From positions 1 to 64,000 of the forward strand of contig CANOKL010000014.1 of NCBI GenBank assembly GCA_947566645.1: a stretch of 64,000 bases of DNA, written 5' to 3'. Each line of letters opens with the position of its first letter. Positions within the stretch are counted from its first letter, which is position 1. Positions 1-8,997 of the stretch are shown piece after piece. The position numbers and the translations under genes are program-made. The notes under the pieces were generated by a model, which was given only the letters and a program-made list of their open reading frames with translations, made no database searches and was not told the DNA's origin. Origin of the DNA: an uncultured Lachnospiraceae bacterium. GTDB taxonomy: Bacteria; Bacillota; Clostridia; Lachnospirales; Lachnospiraceae.

Positions 1-132
1 TTTTCAGCTCGGACAGCTCCCGCCCGCTGCTCCACCCGGCGACATAGCCGAAAGAATAGTCCGACGTGTCAAGCCCGTAATGTTGGCAGACGGTATAGGC
101 GACGCTTTCCGCTTGAAATGTTAATGTATCCA
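1..132 (-). pseudogene. C-terminal piece of an ArdC/YodL-type mobile-element gene, runs off the left edge
   Basis: Reverse-strand translation gives an open frame reading MDTLTFQAESVAYTVC and continuing through DTSDYSFGYVAGWSSGREL to the window edge. The AESVA-TVC, DTSDYSF and AGW motifs are those of the segment after the metallopeptidase-like domain in ArdC-type anti-restriction proteins of clostridial conjugative elements. The same segment starts the large gene at 4250 on the other strand (AESVAFTVC, DTSDYSFPYLAGW), so the two are homologous but diverged. The upstream part is missing. The ATG at 130-132 comes from the core of the attachment site of the neighbouring recombinase element, and no good ribosome-binding site precedes it. 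Whether it is expressed is unknown. Confidence 0.7.
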
Positions 133-140
133 TTTGAGGC
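111..140. repeat. Left attachment-type site of the tyrosine-recombinase trio element
   Basis: The site reads GCTTGAAATG, then the core TTAATGTATC, then CATTTGAGGC. It matches 4264-4293 in direct orientation at 29 of 30 positions. The arms AAATG and CATTT are inverted around the 10-bp core, which is the layout of a tyrosine-recombinase crossover site. Confidence 0.75.
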
Positions 141-283
141 CTTATACCCACATTTTTATAATGTTGATTTTTTAAATTATTTCCCATAAATCCTCACTTT
201 CTTGTACAAAAGATGCGCATTATCAGATACGCTGTTCTCAGGGTTTCCCCTCGAACGGGAAATCGGAAAGGAGCGCATTTGAT

Positions 284-2185
284 ATGCAAATAAACTATTT
301 AGATGCTGTTTCATCAGTCCTCAATATGATGAAGCGGCCAGACAGTGCATGTAAAAATATAGACATGCACAGAACCTGCTACACCACGTTCTTCAAACAC
401 CTGATGGATAAGGGCATCCCTTTTTCAATGGATGCCGCGCTGGACTGGCTTGAGATTAAGAAACAGGAAATTTCCTATGAGACGTGTTCCCAATATAGAA
501 ATGCCCTGTTCCGCCTGGAGCATTACCTGCTCTTTGGAAATATCGAAAGCCCTTTCTGCCGCTCAGAAGACAGCTTTTTCTGTCGGAGCGGGATGTCGGA
601 ATCCTTTTTCCGCCTGGCATATGAGCTGGAGGAATACTATGCAGCAAACCAGAACCCCAGCTATTACCATACGTATTCCGTTGCCACAAAAGAGTTTTTC
701 AGGCTTGCGACTTCCCTTGGAATTACAGAGCCGGAAGCAGTCCCCATAGATACTCTGATCGAATACTGGAATACTTACTGCAGATCCTGCGGCTCTCCCG
801 ACAGACGACAGAACGCTGTATGCGCCATGACGGCTCTTATGAAATACCTCCACCTCCGGGGTGATGTGCCGGAGTGTTATCAGCTGGTTCTTTTTGGTGG
901 AAACGCTGAAATACTGTCCGGCATGAGGCTTTCCAAAACAGGCGCCGCATTCCATCCCAGTGTATCCCTTGAACATAAAGCGGAAGAGTATCTTGACGCC
1001 TTGGACGATTGGAAATACATGGAATCATCAAAAGCTGTCTACCGCAATGACTTCACATGGTATTTTATGTTTTTGGAACTTAACCGCCTGGAGCATTCGG
1101 CAGAAACTGTAACCCTATGGATAGATATGCTTCCGGATTGTCCGGATCAGGCCAAAGGCAGCAATCCTGTATCGGCCCGCCGTTCACACACAGTCAGAAT
1201 GTTTGAAAAGTATCTCCAGGGCACAATGAAATCTAATATGGCTGCAGAACCAAAGCGCACGTCCGACTATCTTCCTTCATGGAGCAAAAGCATCCTTGAT
1301 GGTTTTATAGAGAGCCGCAGGCGGGACGGGATGGCTGATAGTACACTTACTATGTGCAGGGCTGCCGGATGCAGTTTCTTCAAATATCTTGAAGATAATG
1401 GGATTGATCATCCGGCGTCCATAACACCTGATGCAGTGAAAGCATTCCATAACCATGATGTCCACTCGACCCCGGAAAGTAAAAATGCATATGGGGCAAA
1501 GCTCCGTCAGCTTCTGCGTTACATGGCTGGCCAGGATCTGGTTCCGCCAACCCTTGTTTTTGCAGTATCCGCAAGCTGCGCTCCCCGTCGCAGCATCGTT
1601 GATGTCCTGAGCGATGATATGGTTGGGAAAATATATGAATACCGCGAGAAAGCTTCCACTCCCATAGAACTCAGGGACACAGCCATGGTTATGCTCGGGC
1701 TTCGGATGGGCATCAGGGGAGCAGACATCCTAAAGCTCCAGGTAAATGATTTTGACTGGAAAAACAAAACGGTTTCCTTCATCCAGCAGAAAACAGGAAA
1801 AGCAATCACGCTTCCAGTCCCAACAGATGTCGGTAATTCTGTATATAAATACATCATGAATGGACGTCCGGAATCGGCTGCCACAGGCAGCGGATATATA
1901 TTTATCCGCCATCAGGCCCCATATATCCCGCTTAAAGTCACAACAGCGTGCCGCGGGGCATTGAAAAGAATACTTGCCGAATATGGATTTGAACTATCCG
2001 CTGGCCAGGGCTTCCATATGACACGGAAAACATTTGCCACAAGAATGCTCCGGGCAGGCAGCAAACTTGATGATATTTCCAGCGCCCTCGGGCATGCACG
2101 TCCGGAAACTGCCGAGGTATATCTTGAACGTGACGAAGATAAAATGAGGCTCTGCCCTCTGGAATTTGGAGGTGTTTTGTCATGA
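284..2185 (+). CDS. Large tyrosine recombinase, first of trio
   Basis: 633-residue site-specific recombinase, likely acting with the two downstream recombinases to move the element. The C-terminal catalytic domain (about 430-620) shows the family set: Arg in GLRMGIRGADIL, Lys in QQKTGKAITLPV, the box HMTRKTFATRML, His in LGHARPETAEVYL, and the Tyr nucleophile in the same stretch. The roughly 400 residues before it hold SAM-like core-binding segments, apparently in two sets (about 110-200 and 330-410), making it longer than a normal integrase, as in TnpB of Tn554. The start has AAAGGAG a few bases upstream. It overlaps the next gene by 4 bases. All catalytic residues seem present. Confidence 0.9.
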   Translation: MQINYLDAVSSVLNMMKRPDSACKNIDMHRTCYTTFFKHLMDKGIPFSMDAALDWLEIKKQEISYETCSQYRNALFRLEHYLLFGNIESPFCRSEDSFFCRSGMSESFFRLAYELEEYYAANQNPSYYHTYSVATKEFFRLATSLGITEPEAVPIDTLIEYWNTYCRSCGSPDRRQNAVCAMTALMKYLHLRGDVPECYQLVLFGGNAEILSGMRLSKTGAAFHPSVSLEHKAEEYLDALDDWKYMESSKAVYRNDFTWYFMFLELNRLEHSAETVTLWIDMLPDCPDQAKGSNPVSARRSHTVRMFEKYLQGTMKSNMAAEPKRTSDYLPSWSKSILDGFIESRRRDGMADSTLTMCRAAGCSFFKYLEDNGIDHPASITPDAVKAFHNHDVHSTPESKNAYGAKLRQLLRYMAGQDLVPPTLVFAVSASCAPRRSIVDVLSDDMVGKIYEYREKASTPIELRDTAMVMLGLRMGIRGADILKLQVNDFDWKNKTVSFIQQKTGKAITLPVPTDVGNSVYKYIMNGRPESAATGSGYIFIRHQAPYIPLKVTTACRGALKRILAEYGFELSAGQGFHMTRKTFATRMLRAGSKLDDISSALGHARPETAEVYLERDEDKMRLCPLEFGGVLS

Positions 2186-3150
2186 CATACACTTTTGAGA
2201 GCGGCCTGGCACGCCATATCGAAGGACTCATACAGCAAAAACGGGCGGATGGATATGCCTATAATTGCGAAGAAAAGCTATTAAAACGCCTTGATACCTT
2301 TTGTGTACAGAATTACCCGGAACTGACAACCATCACCTATGAAATGGCGGCCAAATGGTCTGAAGCCAGACCCGGTGAAGGGGATGCCTATCATAACCGC
2401 CGTATGTCGATAGTGAAAGTGCTGAGTGAATATATCCTTTCCCTTGGCCAGGAAGCATACATCCCAGATTTTTTCCGGAAGGCTTACCGCCCGGCCCTTT
2501 ACATCCCATCAAAAAAGGAGGTTAAGGAACTGCTGCAGAAAATGGATATCCGCACGTCCCATAATTCAGAGCAGCTAAGGCTCGACAGGGAGTGTAAGAT
2601 CCTTTTCCTCCTGTATTTTTGCTGCGGGCTGCGTCTGTCAGAAGGGCGGCTCCTAAAATGGGAGCACATAGACCTGCAGAAAGGAATCCTTATTGTCCTT
2701 AACTCAAAAGGCAAAAAAGACCGCCTTGTATATCTTCCGCAGGACAGCCTCCCGATACTTAAAAACTATAAAGAATGCCAGGAAAAGCTTTTTCCCGGAA
2801 TTGAATGGGCTTTTCCCGGAAAAGATCCACGCAAGCCTGTTTCGTGTTCTGGGGTAGAGTCAAGTTTTAACCGCCATTGGGCTATGCTTCCAGCTGCCAG
2901 GACGCTTGATAAACACCCGACGCCCCACTGTTTGCGCCATGCTTTTGTAGTAGAGAGATTTAATGAGTGGATGCGCCGGGGGATTGATACAAACACGATG
3001 CTCCCATATTTAAGCAGGTACCTTGGGCACAAAAGCCCTGATGAAACGTATTATTACTACCATCTCGTAGAAAAGGCGTTTGATACCATCAGGGAAAAAG
3101 ATTCGGTGTCTGGAAAGGTCATTCCGGAGGTGGTTCCCTATGAAGAATAA
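2182..3150 (+). CDS. Tyrosine recombinase, second of trio
   Basis: 322-residue tyrosine recombinase/integrase. Catalytic residues are visible in order: Arg in CGLRLSEGRLLKWEHID, Lys in SKGKKDRLVYLP, HCLRH, His in YLGHKSPDETYYYY, and a Tyr in that same box. The first 100 residues form the helical core-binding domain. The start codon overlaps the stop of the preceding gene (ATGA arrangement) and its 3' end overlaps the third recombinase gene, so the three are probably translationally coupled and made in fixed ratio. In RIT and Tn554 systems the recombinases act together. Which one cuts which strand cannot be told here. Confidence 0.9.
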   Translation: MTYTFESGLARHIEGLIQQKRADGYAYNCEEKLLKRLDTFCVQNYPELTTITYEMAAKWSEARPGEGDAYHNRRMSIVKVLSEYILSLGQEAYIPDFFRKAYRPALYIPSKKEVKELLQKMDIRTSHNSEQLRLDRECKILFLLYFCCGLRLSEGRLLKWEHIDLQKGILIVLNSKGKKDRLVYLPQDSLPILKNYKECQEKLFPGIEWAFPGKDPRKPVSCSGVESSFNRHWAMLPAARTLDKHPTPHCLRHAFVVERFNEWMRRGIDTNTMLPYLSRYLGHKSPDETYYYYHLVEKAFDTIREKDSVSGKVIPEVVPYEE

Positions 3151-4177
3151 ACCAGCAAAGATACCGGCCGGCCAGCTGTTCTTTTCCCAAACATGGAATT
3201 TCCTAAATGTTTATCTGGTAAAGCAGGCCGGACGCAGCCAGGCCACAGCAGAATCCTACAGGGATTCCCTTACAATATTTAAAAACTATCTTGTAGGAGA
3301 ATCTGGCAAATCCATAAGCACCTTTCGGTTTTCTGACTGTACCAAAGAATGCATTTATAATTTCAGGGAATATCTGCTTGCAAACGGCAGCCAGCCATCA
3401 ACGGTAAACGTTAGGGTGGCAGCTATCCGTGCCTATCTGAACTATGCCTCAGATATGGACATATCAGTCCAGTCAGTGGCCCTGGCAGTCAGCCAGATTT
3501 CACCCTGCAAGACCATAAAAAAAGAAAAGCCTGTTCTCTCCGATGACGCACTTGCCGCAATACTGTGCGCGCCGCCAAATACGAAATTTGGTGTACGGGA
3601 CCGTGCTATTTTGGTTCTTCTCTACGATACAGCTGTAAGAGTCAGTGAACTGCTCAACATTCGCTTATGTGATGTTGCGATGAAATCAAAATATCCCAAT
3701 ATTTTTATAACTGGCAAAGGCAACAAAGAGAGAACCATACAATTAACCGCTAAAGCAGCTGAACATCTCAGGGAATATATTCGTGTGTACCACAATAATT
3801 CTTCCAGGGAATGCTATTTATTTTCCACAACGATAAAAGGCGTAACAGACAAGATGTCCGTAGGGAATGTCCAGCGGATCATAAAAAAATATGCAGCCCA
3901 GGTCAGTGAAGCAGGGATCGACCTCCCAGCTTCGGTTTACTGCCACATGTTCCGCCGCACAAGGGCCACAAACCTTTACCAGGATGGAATCGCCATTGAG
4001 CTTGTTTCTACAGTGTTAGGGCATGCCAGGACTGATACAACTAAAAACTACTATGCAAACCCGTCTGTTGAACAGCTTCGGGAAACAATGGAATCTGTTC
4101 CATCACCCGTATCTGATGAGACACCAATGTGGGAGGGTAACGAAGATGAAATGGCAAGGTATTGTGGATTGCGCTAA
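3140..4177 (+). CDS. Tyrosine recombinase, third of trio
   Basis: 345-residue tyrosine recombinase, counted from ATG 3140. This start is preferred over an in-frame ATG at 3080 because GGAGG lies 9 bases upstream and the overlap with the previous gene is then 11 bases. A SAM-like DNA-binding domain (about 15-110) precedes the catalytic domain, which has Arg in YDTAVRVSELLNIR, Lys in GKGNKERTIQL, HMFRRTRA, His in LGHARTDTT and Tyr in KNYYANPS. It is closest in layout to XerC/D-like integrases. The gene ends about 90 bases before the right attachment-type site, so nothing else is carried between it and the element end. Confidence 0.9.
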   Translation: MKNKPAKIPAGQLFFSQTWNFLNVYLVKQAGRSQATAESYRDSLTIFKNYLVGESGKSISTFRFSDCTKECIYNFREYLLANGSQPSTVNVRVAAIRAYLNYASDMDISVQSVALAVSQISPCKTIKKEKPVLSDDALAAILCAPPNTKFGVRDRAILVLLYDTAVRVSELLNIRLCDVAMKSKYPNIFITGKGNKERTIQLTAKAAEHLREYIRVYHNNSSRECYLFSTTIKGVTDKMSVGNVQRIIKKYAAQVSEAGIDLPASVYCHMFRRTRATNLYQDGIAIELVSTVLGHARTDTTKNYYANPSVEQLRETMESVPSPVSDETPMWEGNEDEMARYCGLR

Positions 4178-4249
4178 CGAATAATGCCCATCTTTTATCA
4201 GTAAAATGCCTTATTTCTCAGCATTCTTTAAAATGATTAACATTTTGGA

Positions 4250-7200
4250 ATGCTGAGTATAACGCTTGAAATGTTAATGTATCCATTTGAAGCGGAAAGC
4301 GTTGCTTTCACAGTCTGCAGTTTCTTCAATCTGGATACGTCAGACTACTCCTTCCCATATTTGGCGGGATGGGCCAGCAGCATGGATATGAAGGAGCTGC
4401 GCAGTTCTATGGATTTTATCCGGAAAACAGCAGGCGCTTTTATTGACGGGATGGTGGAAAATATGCAGGAACTGCAGAAAGAAAAAGCAGCGCAGAGGGA
4501 ACTGGCAGGAGATGACCTGGTATTCCAGGCAGCCCCGCTTGGGGAAGATACAAAAAAGTTTTACCTTGTGGATAATGTCGGACGGGTAGATTTTTTAAGG
4601 CTATTACATACATTTGCCGAACAGGAGAAGGGAAACGGAAATCCGGAGCAGTTCTTAAAAAGCCACGGCGTACATCTGGAACTGTGGAGGAATTCGGAAA
4701 GCCTGGAGAAAAACCAGGAAATGCCGGAGTTTTATGATGTCCTTTATATGGATGCAGACCATATCGTGGATGCGGCAGCGTTTTCCATTTTAATACAGGT
4801 GGAAATGATGATCAGCCGTGCGGAGTATGGGCATACAGCTTTGGGGAAGGAAGCGCACAACCTGGCTGTCCAGTATGCCTATAAGCTGGATAATCCAAGG
4901 GACACAAGGGAGCTGGTAAAAAAACTTGCGGAAGCTACGGAGAATCCGGAAGCGCATAATATCCGGGAGATCATGGAGGATGCACAGGCTGAGATTGACT
5001 TCCTGCCCGATAACCAGATCGGCCTTATGCAGATGCATGAATATGGCTACCGCAATGATCTTGTCCTGCCCCTCAAGGTGGAGCGGGCTGTGGCTTTGCA
5101 CAATGTGGGGCTGAACATTTACAGTCTGAATAAGGACGGAAGCCGTACCCTGATGAATACGGAAGCCGATATTCGGAAACAGGAAGGAATTTTTGGTATT
5201 GAGGACAGGGAGTGGGAAAGCTATCGGGTGATGGAAGCCGTGCGTGAAGAAAATGGGGAGCAGGAACACTTGAACGAAAATTTATTTTTCAACAGCAATC
5301 AGGACAGCTATGCCATCTACCAGATCAAAGATGACAGCAAAGGCAGGGAATATCTGTTTATGGGTACGGAGTACCTGAAAAAGCAGGGAATTTCTGCAGA
5401 ATATGATGATTACCAGATGGTTTACAGTGATGTGCTTGGAGAAAATGAAACGCTGGATTCCCTATATGAAAAGTTCAATATCAGGCGGCCGCTGGATTTT
5501 ATGGGGCATTCCCTTTCGGTTAGTGATGTAGTTGCTTTGAAAAAGGATGGGGAGATTTCAGCACATTATGTGGATTCTTTCGGGTATACAGAGCTGCCGG
5601 AATTTTTCCAACAGAAGGAGAGAATGATAGAGCAGGGAAAAGAATCAAAGGGGAGCGGCCTGCAGGAGCCGCAAAGTAAGGATATAGAAGAAAAATATCA
5701 AGAAGTGGAGATTTTTGGAGTCCCGGCATTGTTTTCCAATGGAAGGATACCGGAAAAGCAAGTCCCGACGGGGCTTTATCATTATGATTTGCGGGGTTCG
5801 GATGATGATCCCGGAGAACCGATCACTTTAGAATCTCATGTTGCGGTCAACCATGCCGGCACGGTTCTCTCTGTCTATCCGATTCCTATTCCGGAAAGAG
5901 GGTATTTGAATCTTGGGGAAGAGCTGAATTTCAACGGTGGGATGGTGACAATCGAACAACTAAAACAATCTGCAATAGCGTTTACCGAAAGCCATAATAC
6001 AAAAGAAAAGAAACAAGAGTTGGGAGAACGGATACAGAATGCGGTAATTCATTCCAATGAGGAGCTTTTATATACAGATACGGATGATTGTTATGCCTTT
6101 TTTCAGATTACTAAGGATATAGAAAGCAGGGATTCTGTCCTTTTAGGCATGGATATGATAAAAAAGGATGGCTTGGAGGTAGATGGCGCAGATTATTCTC
6201 TAATTTACGGAGGCAGGCTCAAGCTGACAGATGATTTGGAAAGTGTCTGCACAAGAATAACTTTTTCTCTTCCTGAAGATTTTAATGGGTATTACCCGAC
6301 TATCGGCACTGTGATGGTTATGAACCGGAAAGGGGAGGCAAAAGCATACTTTCTGGACAATCATGGCCCAATAGAAATGCCTGGGTTTATCGAACAGAGG
6401 AAACAGTTATTAGAGGCAGGAGTGCAGCAGCGGATGATGGAAGAAAAAATATACCCGCCACTTTACACACATACACTTTCCTATGCAATGAAGCATAGCA
6501 GGGTGGATGATTACCTGGAATCAAGGAAGCTGAACCTGGACTGCAAAAGGGCTATTGAGGATGCGGTCCGGAACAATTTTGACGGGATGCACTTAGCTCA
6601 TGATGCCGCAGAGGAAGTCCTGGAGGAATATGGTGCGGAACGTGTGGTATTTATTCTTGCCAATACTGTACAGCAATTAGAACATGACGGGCGGTTTTCT
6701 ATCGGGAACAAAGTGTGGGCAAAAGGATACGAAATACCAGAGAACGTAAGCCGTGGGATGGATATGAACGCCGACTATGTAATAAGCAGCCATCCGGCTG
6801 TGCTGGACGGGTTTATCGGACTTGTAAGAGAAGGGATACGGGAACAGGAGTTAGGGAAGGAAGAGAACGTGCAGATTAATGAAGAAACGAAAGGGTTTAT
6901 TGCAAACGGGCATTTCGGCACATGGCATACGGCAGAAATGAAAGAGATCAGCGGCGAGTTGTTTTACCGTATGGAGCATGAGGAATATGGCAATTCGGTT
7001 GCTTCCATTATCGTCAGCCAGGAAGGGAAACTGGTGGCGGAGGACTTGGAGCATGGGTTTGACGCGGGGGCAATGGAAGCCATTGGCGAGTATTTTTCAG
7101 AAAAGGGAATAGGGATGGAGCCGGAACCGCCATTTATTGCACAATACTATGTCATGAAGAATGTCGAAAGTGGCAAAGCAGAATGGGAATATCAATATTT

Positions 7201-8770
7201 TCCGGACATAGATGCGGCGGTCACTGCCTACCATCAGATTCCGAACCATATGGATAAGCGTCTTGGCATGGAAAGCACGGAACAGCCGCCTTCCCGGATG
7301 TCCCTGATCGAGTGTAGGAATGGGATGGAAACGCTTACAGACATAGAAAAATATTCCCTGAGCGGGAAATGGGTGCGTGAAGAAACAATGGAGGCGTCGC
7401 AGAAAGCAAAAGAATATTTGGATAACTGTGACAGTGAGATCGCATACCAGACCGGGAGAGGGTATTTTTCCATCCAGACGGTTTCCGATGGCTATGATTA
7501 TACCATTTATGGCAAAGATTTCCGGGAGATTGACGGGGGCGTATATGACAATCAGGATATAACCATTGGTGAAGCAATGGAGGCGATCCTTTCTGATGAA
7601 GGCATCCAGATGGCATTGTGCAAAGTTATGAATTATGAGGAATTACAGGAGAAGGCGGAAGCCGCAACACAGGAGGATATACAGAAAGCACAGGCGGAAG
7701 AAAAGGAGAAACTTTCGCTTATTTCCGATATGACAGAGCCTGAGCCTGCCCTGAACGGCCAGAGCCGTGCAGGGATAGAGGAAACGGTACTCTGCTATGC
7801 CCAGGCGCAGATTGATGAAATGGGGCTGGCGGAGGAAGTGGAGCTGCTTGGCGCAAGGGTTTACGGGAGCCGTTCCAGGGAAGGGCTGTACCACGAAGGA
7901 TCGGATATAGATGTTGTGGTGTCTTACAGCGGCAGCTTAAGGGAGGATGTTTTTTTCAATGCCCTCCATGAGGACGGCTTGGAGATAGCGGGAATCCCGG
8001 TAGACATCAATCCAATTTCTACAGAAAAAACCGGCACCTTGGAAGAATATTTGGAAAATGCGGAGAAATATCTGGATGAAAAGCAGAGCCGCATGGAGGT
8101 TCCTGAAAACGGGCAAGGCGGGCAGACAGCAACCATTACTTTTTGTGTGGCGGAATGTACGGAGTTCCCTGTGCTGGGGGAATACCATGAGCGGCTGGAA
8201 ACGCTGCAGGAAGCTATGGAATTGTATGAGAAGATTCCGGTAGAACGGATGAATGGTATAAAGGGGATTGGTTTCTGTCTGGAGGATGGCAGCATTTATG
8301 ACGGGAATTTTGACTTAATGGTGATGGGGGAGATGCAGACGGAATTTATCAATGAAATCCCCCAATATCGGGATAGCCCCCTGGTGCAGAAGGCAATTTC
8401 AGATATGGAAGAGATACTCTCTAAGCAGAAGGAAAGGGATGTATCAGAATCGGATAAGAAACAGGGATTATCACAGCCGTCAATGTCATCGGAAAATAAG
8501 GAAAAAGCAGTGCAGATGTATGAAGAAGAGAAATCAGATCCTACAATATATGAAGCGGGCAGAGATACTGGCACAGTGGAGACGAAGGCCGCAAAACCTG
8601 AAAAATCCGCTGAAAATGCCCCGAAAGCTGACAAAGGCATATCTGGCGGGAGCAGGAAACAGTCTGTTTTAAATGCACTCCGGGAACGGCAGGCAAGGAT
8701 GAAAGCACAGGAGAAAGAAAAACAGGGGCAGGAGAAAACAGCACGGAAGAAAGGAGAGCAGGAATTATAA
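4250..8770 (+). CDS. Large multidomain conjugative-element protein (YodL, DUF3849, nucleotidyltransferase domains), 5'-truncated
   Basis: 1,506-residue frame of the anti-restriction-type proteins of clostridial conjugative elements. Visible in order: tail of an ArdC-like domain (1-75); the ISRAEYGHTALG segment (about 165-260); a YodL-like domain (347-455); a FGVPALFSNGRIPE segment resembling LPD28 (485-570); a second YodL-like domain (610-717); a DUF3849-like domain (736-863, NFDGMHLAHDAA); a GTWH/MEHEEYGNSV segment (889-950); a DUF4316/LPD16-like region (965-1117); a nucleotidyltransferase core with YGSRSREG and GSDIDVVV (1173-1280); a C-terminal conserved segment (1293-1386); and a charged tail. 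The N-terminal half of the ArdC-like domain has been cut off by the recombinase element; the first dozen codons are element-derived and no convincing ribosome-binding site is present, so expression is uncertain. Confidence 0.75.
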   Translation: MLSITLEMLMYPFEAESVAFTVCSFFNLDTSDYSFPYLAGWASSMDMKELRSSMDFIRKTAGAFIDGMVENMQELQKEKAAQRELAGDDLVFQAAPLGEDTKKFYLVDNVGRVDFLRLLHTFAEQEKGNGNPEQFLKSHGVHLELWRNSESLEKNQEMPEFYDVLYMDADHIVDAAAFSILIQVEMMISRAEYGHTALGKEAHNLAVQYAYKLDNPRDTRELVKKLAEATENPEAHNIREIMEDAQAEIDFLPDNQIGLMQMHEYGYRNDLVLPLKVERAVALHNVGLNIYSLNKDGSRTLMNTEADIRKQEGIFGIEDREWESYRVMEAVREENGEQEHLNENLFFNSNQDSYAIYQIKDDSKGREYLFMGTEYLKKQGISAEYDDYQMVYSDVLGENETLDSLYEKFNIRRPLDFMGHSLSVSDVVALKKDGEISAHYVDSFGYTELPEFFQQKERMIEQGKESKGSGLQEPQSKDIEEKYQEVEIFGVPALFSNGRIPEKQVPTGLYHYDLRGSDDDPGEPITLESHVAVNHAGTVLSVYPIPIPERGYLNLGEELNFNGGMVTIEQLKQSAIAFTESHNTKEKKQELGERIQNAVIHSNEELLYTDTDDCYAFFQITKDIESRDSVLLGMDMIKKDGLEVDGADYSLIYGGRLKLTDDLESVCTRITFSLPEDFNGYYPTIGTVMVMNRKGEAKAYFLDNHGPIEMPGFIEQRKQLLEAGVQQRMMEEKIYPPLYTHTLSYAMKHSRVDDYLESRKLNLDCKRAIEDAVRNNFDGMHLAHDAAEEVLEEYGAERVVFILANTVQQLEHDGRFSIGNKVWAKGYEIPENVSRGMDMNADYVISSHPAVLDGFIGLVREGIREQELGKEENVQINEETKGFIANGHFGTWHTAEMKEISGELFYRMEHEEYGNSVASIIVSQEGKLVAEDLEHGFDAGAMEAIGEYFSEKGIGMEPEPPFIAQYYVMKNVESGKAEWEYQYFPDIDAAVTAYHQIPNHMDKRLGMESTEQPPSRMSLIECRNGMETLTDIEKYSLSGKWVREETMEASQKAKEYLDNCDSEIAYQTGRGYFSIQTVSDGYDYTIYGKDFREIDGGVYDNQDITIGEAMEAILSDEGIQMALCKVMNYEELQEKAEAATQEDIQKAQAEEKEKLSLISDMTEPEPALNGQSRAGIEETVLCYAQAQIDEMGLAEEVELLGARVYGSRSREGLYHEGSDIDVVVSYSGSLREDVFFNALHEDGLEIAGIPVDINPISTEKTGTLEEYLENAEKYLDEKQSRMEVPENGQGGQTATITFCVAECTEFPVLGEYHERLETLQEAMELYEKIPVERMNGIKGIGFCLEDGSIYDGNFDLMVMGEMQTEFINEIPQYRDSPLVQKAISDMEEILSKQKERDVSESDKKQGLSQPSMSSENKEKAVQMYEEEKSDPTIYEAGRDTGTVETKAAKPEKSAENAPKADKGISGGSRKQSVLNALRERQARMKAQEKEKQGQEKTARKKGEQEL
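4264..4293. repeat. Right attachment-type site of the tyrosine-recombinase trio element
   Basis: GCTTGAAATG, core TTAATGTATC, CATTTGAAGC, the direct copy of 111-140. The right arm continues as GCGGAAAGC, which codes for A-E-S of the interrupted gene. The core contains ATG codons in frame with that gene, so insertion replaces the lost 5' coding sequence with a new possible start. Confidence 0.75.
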
Positions 8771-8997
8771 TGGTAAGGTTTGAGGAAAATGAATATTTCC
8801 TGACGGCAATGTTCCAGAAGGAAAGCAGACAGGCAACCATAGAGGAAATACATAAGGCAATCCCCTATATAGGCAGGGATGAAGAAATGCTTGCATTGAT
8901 TAACAGCACATTGGAAAAGCTGTGGTGCCTTTCGGATAAAGCATTTTTAAGCATGGATTTGGAACCGTACAGGCAGGAACCGGTGGAGGATGAATGA
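8770..8997 (+). CDS. Putative transposon-transfer assisting protein (TTRAP family)
   Basis: 75-residue acidic protein. The pattern ATIEEIHKAIPYI, DEEMLALINSTLEKL, LSDKAFLSMDLEPY matches the small TTRAP proteins common in Tn1549/CTn-type elements of Clostridia; their molecular role is not established. The stop of the upstream large gene overlaps this start (TAATG), with AAAGGAG upstream, so it is coupled to the preceding gene. It ends in an ATGA overlap with the next one. It is probably soluble and cytoplasmic. Confidence 0.7.
   Translation: MVRFEENEYFLTAMFQKESRQATIEEIHKAIPYIGRDEEMLALINSTLEKLWCLSDKAFLSMDLEPYRQEPVEDE

Larger units (their letters stand above)
111..4293 (+). mobile_element. Recombinase-trio (RIT-like) element with three tyrosine recombinases
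   Basis: Three overlapping same-strand genes for tyrosine recombinases (284-2185, 2182-3150, 3140-4177) fill the interval between two near-identical 30-bp sites. The element-side arms, left CATTTGAGGCCTTATAC and the reverse complement of right GTATAACGCTTGAAATG, match at 14 of 17 positions, so the element has imperfect terminal inverted repeats just inside the shared core. No cargo gene is present. Three consecutive tyrosine recombinases define RIT elements and resemble the Tn554 transposition genes. Assignment to RIT rather than Tn554 rests on all three proteins being full recombinases. About 4.15 kb would be mobilised. Confidence 0.75.

Noticed and set aside
284..4177. Prophage integrase region
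   Set aside because: Three overlapping recombinases between matching sites and no phage structural, lysis or replication genes nearby.
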